NCBI GenBank assembly: GCA_018398585.1 | Contig: JAGTTD010000011.1 | Span: forward strand, 33,600,164 to 33,664,163 | Source: Simmondsia chinensis | Taxonomy: Eukaryota > Streptophyta > Magnoliopsida > Caryophyllales > Simmondsiaceae | Reading direction: 5' to 3' | Length of the DNA: 64,000 bases | Shown: positions 1 to 10,573 of the stretch, in pieces | How positions within the stretch are numbered: position 1 is the stretch's first letter | Layout: each line of letters opens with the position of its first letter | The notes under the pieces: generated by a model | Databases searched by the model: none | Told to the model about the DNA's origin: nothing | The model's input: only the letters and a program-made list of their open reading frames with translations | Translations under genes and position numbers: made by a program

Positions 1-429
1 TTCTATAAATTTTTACTTCCTGTATATCTAACTAGGCCTTAGTATATTAATTTTTAGTTCACAAATTTTAATAAATTTTATTGAATAAATTATATATATT
101 TAATACAATAATTTAAATAATAGTGCAAAATGATAAAAAATTTTAATATTTTGTTGGTGAAATCAACATATTTTCTCGTCCCGTACTTGAGCTATAATGT
201 TATAACATTGTCAACAATAAGAGGTGGATGAGAGGCCTATTTTACATCCTAACACACTCATTTGGATATTTTATTTAATATATCTAAATTTTGAATTGAA
301 AAATTATTTCACAATATTTGTAAATTAAAAATTTAATACAAGAATTTTTTATGATACTATATTATAATGATTAAAATATACTAAATTATATAATATAAAT
401 AAAAATTAGTAGTTAATAAAAAAAATATA

Positions 430-545
430 ATTGTTAGTTGTGTCCTTTGCTATTGTAACCTGGTGGTTATGATGGCAATATGGCAACCCAGAGGTCTAAG
501 GTTCGAGGGATCACCCGCGAAAAATATTACCGATTAGATTAATAT
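430..545 (+). repeat. tRNA-like repeat remnant
   Basis: A degenerate A-box-like string (AACCTGGTGG) is followed about 45 nt later by a B-box-like string (AGGTTCGAGGGATC). This is the spacing of a tRNA-type promoter, but the stretch cannot be folded into a proper cloverleaf. It may be the head of an old tRNA-derived SINE. The evidence is weak. Confidence 0.25.
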
Positions 546-1859
546 AAAATATTCAATAATGCTATTTTTTTATTTTTACTTTATTTGCAGCAAATTAGTG
601 TATGAACATTTATTTTAAGTAGGAAAAGATTTTTCCTTTATCTAATGAAACTTTTTTTATAAAAAATGGTCGACAACAACATTTTACGTGAGCAAAATTT
701 GGCTCAACTTACTTTCTCTACTAATTTTGAATTCTTTGTACATTGGCTTGAAAGTCAATACCCTTAAACTTAGGTTGTTTAATTATTTAAATTCAGCTAA
801 AAAATAAAAGACTAATATAACATATGAAAATTGGACCGATTTATATTGAATAATATTAGTCTTATCCAGATATGAACAAATTAGTCAAATAAGCTCGAGT
901 TTTAACTGAATTAGGAAATAAGATGAAACCAAAAATAAATGCAATATAACCATTTTTTCTTTTCATATAAAAAGAGTGCTATTATCAAAATTGACCGTGA
1001 CTGATACTAATAAGCCTCACCTATATTTGGAAAAAAAAAAAAAAAAAAGATAGTCATAAATGACGGGTTGACAATTAAGTATCACCAAATAAATTACCAT
1101 TTTAATCCCCAATAAGTTAGATAATTAAAAAAAAGTTTATTTAAACTAAATAATTTTATATTTTGTTTTTATTAATTTAGTCACTTTACATTTAACTACA
1201 TCAATTTATTTATCATATATATAACATATATAAATTACATCAATTTAATATTGAGATGAAATTGAAGTTACATTAATAATTTAATTCTTAATAATTTATT
1301 GTGTCAGAGGCAAGTGGCCAAATTCATCCAACATAAACTCACATGTGACCTATTATTAAAAGTGCCATCATCACTTTAACATGAATATTGCTCAATCGAT
1401 ACAATATAAATTGTATACAGACTATACTGACATAATTAAAAGCACGTAACTAAATTAATAAAATGAAAAAAAGAAGTATAAACTCCTATGATGTATGATG
1501 CCGCCCATATTTTGGCGAGATAGAGGGCAGGCGAGTTGGGACATGCTTGGGAAAAAGTAATTTAACTTTGAGGAGGAGAGCTTAATGTAGATTAGAAGAT
1601 AGGGTTGTTAGATAAAACTATATTTATTTTATTTTTATTTATTTGTTTTATTTTAATTTTAAGTATAGTTAGAAAACTCCTCTATTTAAAAAAAGATGAC
1701 TAAGTAGGGTTTAATTTATTCAATTATTAGATTCTCTCTATTTTAAATGTTTCTCTCTTATTCTTTGGTTGTGAGAATTAAAATTAAAATTTTCCTTTAT
1801 TTCTAATTATTTTAGCAATAAATAATTCAAAAAAGATTGTTAAATCATTCCATTCCCAA

Positions 1860-1991
1860 CAACAACAATAACAACAAATCCAGTGCCTGAAGGGCTCTCG
1901 CTCGCGCAGGATCTGGGTGGAAAGGATGTACGCAGTCTTACCCCATCAGAGTGACTCCCTAACGAGAGACTATTTCCGAGATCCCCCAACC
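1860..1991 (-). mobile_element. Short retroposon, shared 3' domain only
   Basis: Read on the minus strand, this 132-bp insertion is the conserved 3' domain (GCGTACATCC block, hairpin-like GGGAGCC block, TTG-rich tail). It has no 5S-like head. It is flanked by a perfect 12-bp TSD, TTCCATTCCCAA, at 1848-1859 and 1992-2003. It is either a 5'-truncated SINE or the 5'-truncated end of the partner LINE. Confidence 0.75.
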
Positions 1992-2264
1992 TTCCATTCC
2001 CAATTTTCATATTTTTGACGCTGCATCAATGTAAATGATAAAAAAAAATATTGTTGAAAAGAAGATCCCATAACAATACAGCATTATTGTAATTAATGAT
2101 GGCATATTAGTGTAGTAATAAACTATTAAATGTTAAGGCAAACGGTACTATTTTTGAATTTTGAATATGTGTTTAGGTGGATTGTTTTTTCAATCACTAC
2201 TCGTCATTATAACAGTTGTTCTGTTTAAGTGGTAAATATTTCAAATTTCACATGTCTAAAAGTG

Positions 2265-2508
2265 ACCAAAGAGGGCACAAACACGCCGTCACCGGATCCC
2301 ATTAGAACTCCGAAGTTAAGCGTGCTTGGGCGAGAGTAGTACCAGGATGGGTGACCTCCTGGGAAGTCCTCACCCTCAGGTTGGGTGCGTAGGGAAACAA
2401 CCTCTCTTCAAATTAACATCCTGAAGGGGGAAGGCTGCGTACATCAGCGCCCCCCAGACCCTGCATAGTCGGGAGCCCTTGAGGCACTGGGTATGTTCAT
2501 TTCCTTTT
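2265..2508 (+). mobile_element. 5S rRNA-derived SINE, subfamily A
   Basis: The head (about 2295-2370) closely matches plant 5S rRNA, including ACTCCGAAGTTAAGCGTGCT and the following GGATGGGTGACCTCCTGGGA, which are the 5S internal promoter regions. It is joined to the shared 3' domain (GGCTGCGTACATC, GGGAGCCCTTGAGGCACTGG). A perfect 15-bp TSD, ACATGTCTAAAAGTG, flanks it at 2250-2264 and 2509-2523. The tail is T-rich (GTTCATTTCCTTTT) and not a TTG repeat, as in the copy at 58630-58872. This is a complete insertion of about 244 bp. Confidence 0.85.
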
Positions 2509-3304
2509 ACATGTCTAAAAGTGTAAAACTACATATTAATTTTATACAAATAATATTTTAAATTGAACTATTAGACTTATAAATCTCAATTGATTCTATA
2601 TAATGTAGAAAAATTTTCCAATACTAAAAAAATAATTAGTGACGAAGGGGATGTGTTAATTTTACTATACATATTAATTTACATATTTGAAAATTTTAGG
2701 ATATTCAAATAAATTAGAAAATGTATATATTTATATAATATGAACTACTTAATTATATCTGTTCAAAAAAAAAAAAACTACTTAATTATAAAATATTAAT
2801 ATTTAATATTTTTATGGAGGTTTTCTACAAAAATGTTACCTAAATTTGAGCCCTAAGTGTAATTTTAAAAAACCACATAAATTTTTTAACTTTTCAAAGT
2901 CATACCTAAAATTTGTAAAAATTTTCAGTATCACAGTTTAATTTAAATCCACTAATATCCAATAATTTTTGTTTACCTCATATTATAAGAAAAAGAGAAA
3001 ATAATTAAAATATTTAGAATTTTATTTAAAATAATTTAAAAATATTTTAAATATCTAAAAAATTTACAAATATTTTAAAAAGTAATTTAAATACTTAAAA
3101 AATTAGTTTATACATTTAAATTTTTTTAAAATGTCACGTTAGGAAAAACTATATAATATTAACAACACTACAGTAACGTGTGATATTAAAATTTTTTTAA
3201 AAGTTTAACAGTAATATTATAAAATTAAAAAATTTAGATAATTTTTTAAATTTATAGTTAAAATGTAGATTGATTTTAGTAATAAATTAATTTTTATAAA
3301 CTTT

Positions 3305-3312
3305 TATAAATA
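3305..3312 (+). promoter_or_regulatory. Candidate TATA box of the BAP31-like gene
   Basis: TATAAATA lies 173 nt upstream of the start codon at 3485. It is followed at the expected distance by a purine-rich, then CT-rich 5' leader. The call rests on position and consensus only. Confidence 0.5.
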
Positions 3313-3484
3313 CCACTTTTCTTTTTTTAGGTTGAAAATAGAAGAGCAGTAAGCAAGTAGCAGCAAGAAAAGAAAGCAAACTAGAACCCTATTTCAACTT
3401 CCAACACCAAACAATCACTCAATTCTCTCTCTAAAATCAAAATTCTAAGGTTCTTCACTTTCTTCTAGGGTTTCCTTATCAGCG

Positions 3485-6400
3485 ATGATTCACTTACTCT
3501 ACTCTGTGATCTTCTTCCAGATGTCGATAATCTTGCTTCTTGTGTTCAAAACTCCATTAAGGAAGCTCGTGATCGCGGGTCTGGATCGAGTCAAGCGCGG
3601 TAGGGGTCCCGTCATGGTCAAGACGGTGGCTGGAACCGTTTTGGTTGTGCTTGTCTCTACCGTGTCTTCTATTGTGACTTCGCAGCAGCGTGAGGATGAG
3701 CCTGGGTCACTGAACCCTACGGATCAGGTTCTCTTTGCTCGCCAGTTGCTCGATGCTTCTCTTATGGGTATGGTTCTCTCTCCTTTTTGTTGTCTTTTCG
3801 CCTTTTTTGGGATATTATTGTTAGAGTATATAACGATTATTTGGTCTTCATCCATCAGTTTATGTTTTCGGGGATGATTGGTTCCTTGACTTAGTCTTAG
3901 AGCCAAGTTGACTGAGAGGTCACGATTTCAAATTTTAAATATTAATATATTTCGAGCAGAAGGTATGGGTGGGTTTGTGAGCATTGTACACATTTCAAGT
4001 CAAACGGGCATTTGTGTGTAGGGGCATGATAGAGGGCTTTCACCCATGAGTTTAAACTTTTGGGATAGTTGGTTCATTGAAATTATCAAATTGCAAGTGT
4101 ATTATGTGAATTTTCGGGGTTTTGGAGGTGATTGATAGAATGATTGTGTTTGATTCTGATCCGTGATGTGGTGTGATTTTTGAAATTGTGATTCTGTTTT
4201 GTGAAATTTGAGTTTTCTTGCTGTGTCGGCAGGGAGGAACTAGTTGAAGAGTCAGTTTTGGTGTTAGTGATTCTCTTAGAATTGACAGACTTGTAGAATA
4301 AGTTAGTTTCTATCGATTGTGTGAAGCGCTTTCTGATGAGTTGATTTTGTGATGTGTTCTATTGGTGCCTTACGTCTTAGAAGGGAATGAAGAGGATGTT
4401 GGATGTGGTATGTTAACTCGTTGACAAATAAAAGTGTTGATTAAGGCTCTAAATCTATTATCTCAAAAATTCCCTAAATGGCCCTGGGGCTTGACAAGCT
4501 TCAAGTGGGATACAACTAGCTTAGCTATCAATTCCAAAAGAGTTTGGATTGTTGTCTTTTGGTTTTCTCCCTCTGTATAACGTCAATTAATCCCAGTGTG
4601 TCTAATAATGAGTCTGACATCTGAATTGTGACAAATGATGAAGATAATAAGTTTAGTGGGATATGCCATCTAAAGCCAATTAATAAGAGATGAAAACTTA
4701 GTTCAGCTCTATACGTGGATTTCATGTGCTAAGCTCAAAATTTCATATATGACAAGGTGCTACAAGGAGACAGTGTGATTATTGTGTTTAAATTAATTAT
4801 GTCTTTGTTTTAATCGCTTCATTCCTCTCTAGGACATGAGAAGGGTTTTTATAATATGAGACAAGACACGTGATGGAATGGAGATGCAGTTATCCGGTTC
4901 CTACACAGCTAGGACCAAGTACTCAACAAGTGTTCCTTAACTTCATGGCCGCTTTGAATTTTTTCCATGGCCCTTTACTCTTCCTCGGGAAGGCCTTTAA
5001 CAAACCTTTGAATCTCAGCTTAGTGCATCTCATGGCTCTAGCATGCATGTGTATTTGAAGATTCAAAAATCACATCAATGTTGAATGTGTAGATAGTATC
5101 ATGGTATTTTTGAAGAATAGGAAGATTGTTTGGCACACATTTCAACATTTTCAGGTTATGTCAAACTCGACGTACTAAAGAAGGTCTATGTATGAAGTGC
5201 TAACATCTTGAACTCATCTGGGTGGGGCACGAAGAATTAATTTTTGTGTGTTTATGATAAGTCACTAAGAAAATCTGGTTATCCACCTTTTTCTCGCTAA
5301 TTTGAGAGACTTGGGTGATTGAGTGCAATAGGTCAAATGACATTTCATGCCTGCTTGTCATAATTTGAGACTTTCTACAGTTGAACTGATGATTATGCCC
5401 TGTGGTATGACCTGTGTCATATGTCCATACAAACTTTGCGATGATATATTCTCTTCAACTTCTTAACTGTTGTGTTTTTGACTTCTAAGTAACGAAGTGG
5501 CAAAAATGGAGAGGGCACTCCATGCCAATCTTTGTATTTCATAAACTTTCCACCATAGTGATATGGGTACAAGCTCAATGTTTCTATGGCAATCAAAAGG
5601 TTCTACTTCCCTATACACAAAGTTACTCTGCCCCCCCCTCCCCCAACTTCCTCAAGGGGTTGGTGACAGAGAAAGAAGACTTCGTTTGAAGTTGACCTCT
5701 GTTGTTTACAAGTTAGCCTGTCTATGTTCGACACCTGAATTCAATAATCATTCGTGCATTGTGTCCATAATTATACTTTGCTGAGGTTCTTTTGGGGCAT
5801 TGAAGGCGGGCTCTGTTTGATGAGGCGAGGTTGACGTGGCAAATTATTAATGAAAGTCTATGTGGTTTGATTCATATAATATGTGCTGGGAGTTGTCTTC
5901 AATTATTGTAAGGGATTGAACTGAATTCAGGTTTTTTGGCTATGCATCCTCCAGATTTATGATCCTTTACTCCTCTGAGAGTTGGGGATGCAGGAAGTTG
6001 CTAGAACTATTGTGTATAAATGTAGCCAGCTCGTGAGGTCTTTTGAGTTGGATCCTTATCCAGCCCGAAATGCTGAAACCATTTCAAGTTTGTGCCTAGT
6101 CAAGCTTGCTCAGTTAGCTAAGTGAGCCAAGCTGGTAAAGCTTGGGCTCAGCGGCTCACCATCCCAAACAATCCTAAATGACCCTCTCTGAAGCTCTTAT
6201 GTGGTTAAATGTGCACAAAAAAGCCAAGTTTGAACCTAAATTAGCAAAGCTCAAACCTATATAAGCTTAAACAAGCTCATGTCGAGCGTAAGTGATACTA
6301 ATCAAGGTGAGCTCAACTTGGAGCTTGTCAAGCCTGAGCTCATGATGAGTTGGGCTCAAAATCAATGTCTCTAATTTTGACAAGTCCGAGCCAAGGTCAA

Positions 6401-6928
6401 GCCGAGCCTTAAAGCTTGACAAGCTAGTGCTCAGTTGAGCTCACTTACATCTCTTTCTATGCTGTAATTGTTAATATCATATCATAGTCAAGTGAGAGAG
6501 TGAAGACCCTTCACTCTTTGCCATTCACGTTCATGATCTGAACTTTCTGACAATTCAATGCAGGATTTATACTCTTCCTGGGTCTAATTATAGACAGATT
6601 GCATCACTACATTAGAGAGCTCCGCCTACTTAGAAAAACCATGGAAGCTGCAAAGAAACAGACTCGAAGCTTTGACAATGCCAAGAATGTAGAGTCCGAA
6701 GAGGAGATTGCAAAACTCAGTTACCAGATCAAGAGCTTAGAATCCCAATGCGCTGCCAAATCAGACGAGGTGAAGAGCGCAGAATCCAAGGTTGAAGCTC
6801 TGAAGAAGCAAGCAGATGGGCTTCTACTTGAATATGATAGGGTCTTAGAGGATAACCAGCATCTTCGAGATCAGCTGCAGGAGCTCGAACGCACCGTTTC
6901 TCACTCCAATGGCAAGAAGAGCATGTGA
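3485..6928 (+). CDS. BAP31: BAP31-like ER membrane protein
   Basis: Two coding exons, 3485-3767 and 6564-6928, give a 215-residue protein. The join restores the conserved run around LMGFILFLGLIIDRLHHYIR. BAP31 proteins are multi-pass ER proteins that act in sorting and quality control of membrane cargo. Visible features are three hydrophobic segments (about residues 1-20, 43-62 and 95-112), a basic cytosolic stretch (RELRLLRKTMEAAKKQ), a coiled coil from about 120 to 210, and a C-terminal KKSM that fits the KKXX ER-retrieval signal. The start is the first ATG after a CT-rich leader. The single intron (2.8 kb) contains a TRIM-like element and an AGCT-rich repeat. The gene looks intact. The family call is firm; cargo and partners cannot be told from sequence. 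Confidence 0.93.
3819..4081 (+). mobile_element. TRIM-like miniature LTR retrotransposon, complete
   Basis: The left LTR (3819-3891) begins TGTTAGAGTATA and ends GGTTCCTTGAC. A degenerate initiator-Met primer-binding site (like TGGTATCAGAGCC) follows at about 3892-3904. A short internal region ends in a purine-rich stretch (TAGGGGCA), and the right LTR starts near 4027. A perfect 5-bp TSD, ATTAT, flanks the element at 3814-3818 and 4082-4086, as expected for LTR integration. It has no coding capacity and lies in the intron of the BAP31-like gene. Confidence 0.7.
6005..6460. repeat. AGCT-rich dispersed repeat in intron
   Basis: Short words such as GAGCTCA, AAGCTTG and GAGCCGAGC recur throughout, giving many small palindromes. 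Related stretches lie at 7552-7890, 18045-18330, 57120-57420 and 60025-60330. The copy at 7552-7890 shows hAT-like ends, so this is probably the same family in a decayed state. Confidence 0.45.
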
Positions 6929-7551
6929 GCAGCTGACTCCCATGTACTGGGAAAAGAGAACAGTTGACCCCTTTTTTGAATTTGAGAAATGGAATAGTAA
7001 TCATTAAATGTTAAAACAAGAGAGGACATAGTAAGATGATGTGGGTTTTTGTCAATTATGTCTAAAATGCATGGTATATGGCAACATTTGGATGTACCGT
7101 TGGTTATCTGTAATGTCTTGTATTTTTCATGAACTTTTAGGGTTCAATCGGAATTACTATGAGTTTGCAGATATTGACTTTCTAATTGAAAAATGAAGCG
7201 AAGTATGTTCGGTATGATTGATACATAATTGGAATTATTATAGAAAGAGCAAACAAAAGAACAAATAGCCACAATAACCCAGTGCCTCATATAGGCTCCC
7301 GTTACGGCCAAAGGAAAACGAAAGACGGGAAGCATGAGGATACCAGCCCCGCTAGTAGATGCGGGGGAAAAAAAGAAACCAACAGTATGTTGAAAAGGGA
7401 AATATTGTATGTCAAATAATATCATTAAACATTTTGTTGGGTATTGAATGCAAAAATAATACAAGAACAGAATCGGCATTAGTTTGTTTTTCTTTTATGA
7501 TTCATTGATGTGTTGCCACATATTGCACAAGAATAATATGTATTATACTTT

Positions 7552-7890
7552 TAGGTGGGGGGTAAATGATCATAAAGTTTAAAAAACTCGGCTCATTTTG
7601 AGCTTGAGCCGATCCGAGCTTGCTCGTTTAGCTTATTGAGCCGAGCCTAAGCTTAATGAAGCTCGAGCTTATAGACTCGCGAGCTTAAGCAACCTTTTAT
7701 GATATAATATATTTGCTTAAATATTGCTCAATGAAGTCATATTGGAGCTTAAATGAGTCAAATCCGAGCTTAAACGAGCATATATTGAGCCTAAATAAGT
7801 CAAAATGTTTCAAGCTTAATTGAAGCTCACCGAACTTAGATTGAGCCGAGCCGCACTTAAAGCTCTCGGCTCGGCTCAAATGCACCCCTA
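7552..7890. mobile_element. hAT-like non-autonomous element, AGCT-rich
   Basis: Inverted ends resemble TAGGTGGGGGGTAAATGA on the left and, on the right, the reverse of TAGGGGTGCATTTGAGCC. The body is filled with GAGCTTGAGC and GAGCCGAGC words. The flanks repeat TACTTTTAGG (7546-7555 and 7889-7898), consistent with an 8-bp target duplication plus terminal bases. No transposase remains. The hAT assignment is inferred from end sequence and duplication length. Confidence 0.5.
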
Positions 7891-7896
7891 CTTTTA

Positions 7897-8037
7897 GGGT
7901 AATGTTATTACGAAGGCAAAATTATTATTATCAGAGCAAGATCAAAATTTTTAATGCAATTTTTTGGTTCTTATTGTTTTTGTAAGTCATATCATTTACT
8001 CCAGCCATAACAATTTTTATCTTGATAATAACAACTC
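7897..8037. mobile_element. Four-copy MITE family, copy 1
   Basis: About 140 bp beginning GGGTAATGTTATTA and ending near GATAATAACAACTC, with an internal TTTGTAAGTCATATCATT segment. Related copies lie at 13107-13230, 15887-16002 and 17311-17452. The ends are roughly inverted (GGTAATGTTATTGTCA against TGACAATAACA). Superfamily unassigned. Confidence 0.5.
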
Positions 8038-8155
8038 TATATTTTTACTTTACAATATATAATTTAGGTATTTGTTTGTGAACATAACATACCAAAAAAA
8101 TAGTTATTATATAGTCAGTATATATAAACAATGGAGGAGGAGTCAGACAACAGAA

Positions 8156-8226
8156 GCACCAGTGGTCTAGTGGTAGAATAGTACCCTGCCACGGTACAGA
8201 CCCGGGTTCGATTCCCGGCTGGTGCA
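8156..8226 (+). tRNA. trnG-GCC: tRNA-Gly (anticodon GCC)
   Basis: A complete cloverleaf is readable. The acceptor stem is GCACCAG paired with CTGGTGC plus discriminator A. The D-arm contains the A box TGGTCTAGTGG. The anticodon stem GTACC/GGTAC encloses the loop CTGCCAC with anticodon GCC. The T-arm CCGGGTTCGATTCCCGG contains the B box. There is no intron. A C/D-box snoRNA begins 9 nt downstream with no strong T-run between them, so both are probably made from one RNA polymerase III transcript and separated by tRNase Z. Confidence 0.97.
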
Positions 8227-8235
8227 TCTGCCCCG

Positions 8236-8330
8236 GTTGAGCTGTGATGATATCTGCGCCTCATTGTGGCTGCTTGGGTCCGCCACCATCGTCTGACTTA
8301 GGACGAACCACGTGCGCATCTGAGCCCAAC
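8236..8330 (+). ncRNA. C/D-box snoRNA downstream of tRNA-Gly
   Basis: All hallmarks of a box C/D snoRNA are present in 95 nt. The terminal stem pairs GTTGAGC (8236-8242) with GCCCAAC (8324-8330) with one mismatch. The C box is GTGATGA (8244-8250), an internal D' box CTGA lies at 8293-8296, a degenerate C'-like AGGACGA at 8300-8306, and the D box CTGA at 8320-8323. Guides upstream of D' (ending CCGCCACCATCGT) and of D (ending CACGTGCGCAT) would direct 2'-O-methylation five nucleotides upstream of each box. Plants are known to carry dicistronic tRNA-Gly/snoRNA genes (the tRNA-Gly-snoR43 type). Membership of that family is my inference, and I could not assign the targets. Confidence 0.88.
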
Positions 8331-8332
8331 TC

Positions 8333-8355
8333 TTTTTGTTTTTTTTGTTTTTTTT
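8333..8355 (+). terminator. RNA polymerase III oligo-T terminator
   Basis: Three T-runs (5, 8 and 8 nt, separated by single G residues) begin just after the snoRNA terminal stem. No comparable T-run lies between the tRNA and the snoRNA, which supports a shared transcript. Confidence 0.8.
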
Positions 8356-8625
8356 CATAAATCTCTTATTACTTAGATATTATAAAGTTTTAAAATTTTA
8401 TTAATTAGATATACTTAATAAAATTTATATTAAAAAATGCTAAAATGGAGTATAATTTTGACAAGATATTAATATTTTTATAAAAATTGGATAATTTTTT
8501 ATCAAAAAATATTAACATAGCACATGATTAATCCATAAGAAATCACAACTTCTTCTAAATAGGGACAATTCATTGCATAAATGGCAGGACGAGCATATTT
8601 CCTGCCATCAATCTATTATGCTTCT

Positions 8626-8819
8626 TCGAAATTAAGTGTACTTACAGGATGGGTGACCTCCTGAGAAGTTTTCGTGTTGCCAACCCTATAAGGTTGGGGG
8701 TCCTTAGAAACAGTCTCTCAGCAGGGTTACACCCTGAAGAAGTAAGGTTGCGTACATCCACCCCCCAGACCCCGCTTAGGCGGGAGCCCTTGAGACACTG
8801 AATCTGTTGTTGTTATTGT
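8626..8819 (+). mobile_element. 5S rRNA-derived SINE, 5'-truncated
   Basis: The insertion begins inside the 5S-like head, lacks the segment equivalent to GGGCGAGAGTAGTACT, and continues through GGATGGGTGACCTCCTGAGA into the shared 3' domain and a TTG tail. The TSD is AATCTATTATGCTTCT (8610-8625) against AATCTATTATACTTCT (8820-8835), 15 of 16 identical. Confidence 0.8.
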
Positions 8820-9289
8820 AATCTATTATACTTCTCCCCGAATTAAGATTGTGGTTCTCACTATAGTAGATTCCAATATGCAAACATCTGCCTACCTTCA
8901 ACATTTTAAATTTAACACATGAACCACAACCCCTAAAAATAAAAATCATCACAAATAAGAACAAAGAGTAAACTAAAAATATATATTAAAAAAAATGAAA
9001 AAAAAAGTTCAATTCTTCCTCCATATCAACACTGCATCTACCTGTACAAAACTCTGAACAATGAGGCGCACCAACCCCATCTATCTGTCTGCCTAATTCT
9101 TACTGCCTTTCTTGAGCCCAAATTAGCTCTATACTCTAACATGTCGTTTCACGTGAATATCTATTAGGCTTGAAGCATAAAGAGTACGTCATCTACTTCG
9201 TGCCTTGTGCTGAAATAATATTGACTCTAAAAGTTGGTTTATTAAAATTTGAACTCGTAGCCTTTTGAATAATAGGATTGATACCAAGC

Positions 9290-9470
9290 GGTGGAATCCA
9301 ACTCTCTTGAAAATTTAAGTTGATGGATAAAGATCCAACAACAATTGTGAAATGTCGTCAGGCCTTAGGAACAATTCTTGTTGTTCCATCCACATTAAGC
9401 GCGAGTGAAATTTCATCCCAAAACTAATTGGCATCAATTAGAGTAGCCCAGTAAATTTATACATCGATCT
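9290..9470 (-). repeat. Dispersed repeat R2 (unclassified)
   Basis: Contains ATCCCAAAACTAATTGGCAT, seen with small changes near 57825-57850 and 63595-63620. It lies just downstream of the MAPKKK stop codon. It may be an LTR-derived fragment, but no boundaries were found. The remaining sequence between 8836 and 9289 shows nothing recognisable. Confidence 0.3.
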
Positions 9471-9523
9471 CCCCTTCCTTACAACTCCGCTTTGAATTTT
9501 TACTAAACTCATACATAAAATCC

Positions 9524-10573
9524 TTAACCACCTCTAATCGTAATCCAGTCATCATCATCATCATCCAATTCCCATCTGGGTAATCTTGATACCATCTCCA
9601 ACTCCCTAATTCTCTCACCTACACCTAATCTCAAACCCACCAGATCATTCCCATCAGCCAAACTCAATTGGGTATTACACTCTTCAATTGAACTCCAAAT
9701 CCCCTGATCCAATATACTTGTTGGCGAATTTGAATCATTCAAATCCTCACTTTTCTTTACTTGTAATGAAGAACAAAACAAAGAATCAAACTTCACCAAA
9801 AACGGGTGCTCAAGTAATTGACTTGCCGTCCATCTTTCCCTCGGATTTCTCCGTAGACACTTCTCCAAGAAATCCCTTCCTTCTTCAGATAAATGACCCG
9901 GAAACTCCGGTGCTTGACCCGAATACCCTATATGGTATAAAACCCGAACCGGGTCCCGGTCCGACCAAAACTCCGGCCAAGGACCCCGGCCGGTACCCAT
10001 TTCAACTACAGTGCACCCAAGTGCCCATACGTCAGCAGCGCACCCCTGTTCCTCCCCGCGCACCACCTCGGGCGCCATGTAAAGTGGGGTCCCCGCCACC
10101 GCCGGCGCTGCCTTGTCAACCACTGGGCTCCGCCGCGCGCAACCCAAGTCAGCAATTTTCAACCCCTCTTCACCCACTAAGATGTTCTGCCCTTTGATAT
10201 CGCAATGTACAATTCCTACCGAGTGGAGGTGAGCCAGACCCAACAGAATCTGGCGCGTGTAGGACACGAGCTCGGGTTCCGGGAGTCGGTCTCCGCGGCG
10301 TTGGATCTCGTCGGAGAGGGTACCTCTAGGGAGATACTCAAGGAAGAGGTTAAAGAAGAGATCTTTGCCTTGTTTTGAAACGGAAGAGCCCATGTAGGTG
10401 ACTATATGTGGTGAAGTAGTGATGTTGGACATGATTTTTTGCTCGTTCTGTAAGGAAAAGGAGCGGTGGAGGAGGGAGGATTTGACGGCGAGGATGTCGC
10501 CGGCGTCGGAGGTGGTGGTGGAGACGACGGCGGTGGAGCCGCTGCCGATGATGGGGCCACGTGTCCACCCCAT
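9524..10573 (-). CDS. MAP kinase kinase kinase, clade A (MAPKKK17/18-like)
   Basis: An intronless 349-residue protein kinase with the kinase domain at the N-terminus (about 3-260). The glycine loop GSGSTAVV is at 10-17, the ATP lysine in AVKS at K31, the catalytic loop HCDIKGQN at 122-129, DLG replaces DFG at 141-143, and GTPLYMAPE is at 160-168. The lack of introns, short length, GTPxYMAPEV signature and acidic C-terminal tail (DDDDDDW) fit the plant MEKK subgroup containing MAPKKK15-21. Its Arabidopsis members 17 and 18 act in abscisic-acid signalling by phosphorylating a MAPKK. The start is the ATG directly upstream of GWTRG, the usual N-terminus of the group. The leader contains a (TA)14 tract and a G-box lies about 550 bp upstream. 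All catalytic residues are present. The exact paralogue is uncertain. Confidence 0.93.
   Translation of the reverse strand: MGWTRGPIIGSGSTAVVSTTTSDAGDILAVKSSLLHRSFSLQNEQKIMSNITTSPHIVTYMGSSVSKQGKDLFFNLFLEYLPRGTLSDEIQRRGDRLPEPELVSYTRQILLGLAHLHSVGIVHCDIKGQNILVGEEGLKIADLGCARRSPVVDKAAPAVAGTPLYMAPEVVRGEEQGCAADVWALGCTVVEMGTGRGPWPEFWSDRDPVRVLYHIGYSGQAPEFPGHLSEEGRDFLEKCLRRNPRERWTASQLLEHPFLVKFDSLFCSSLQVKKSEDLNDSNSPTSILDQGIWSSIEECNTQLSLADGNDLVGLRLGVGERIRELEMVSRLPRWELDDDDDDWITIRGG

Larger units (their letters stand above)
1..3304. other. AT-rich intergenic DNA
   Basis: No gene is recognisable here. The stretch is strongly AT-rich and holds a degenerate tRNA-like repeat near 430-545 and two retroposon insertions (1860-1991 and 2265-2508). 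A poly-A run lies near 1030 and AT-rich low-complexity sequence fills 2800-3300. Confidence 0.6.

Noticed and set aside
2265..2370. A genuine 5S rRNA gene
   Set aside because: The match lacks an intact 5' end, is fused to the retroposon 3' domain, is bounded by a TSD, and is dispersed and mutated among copies and not part of a tandem array.
8045..8358. Open frames on the minus strand across the tRNA-Gly locus
   Set aside because: They are antisense readings of the tRNA and snoRNA, with the GIEPGS-type translation that tRNA genes give in reverse.
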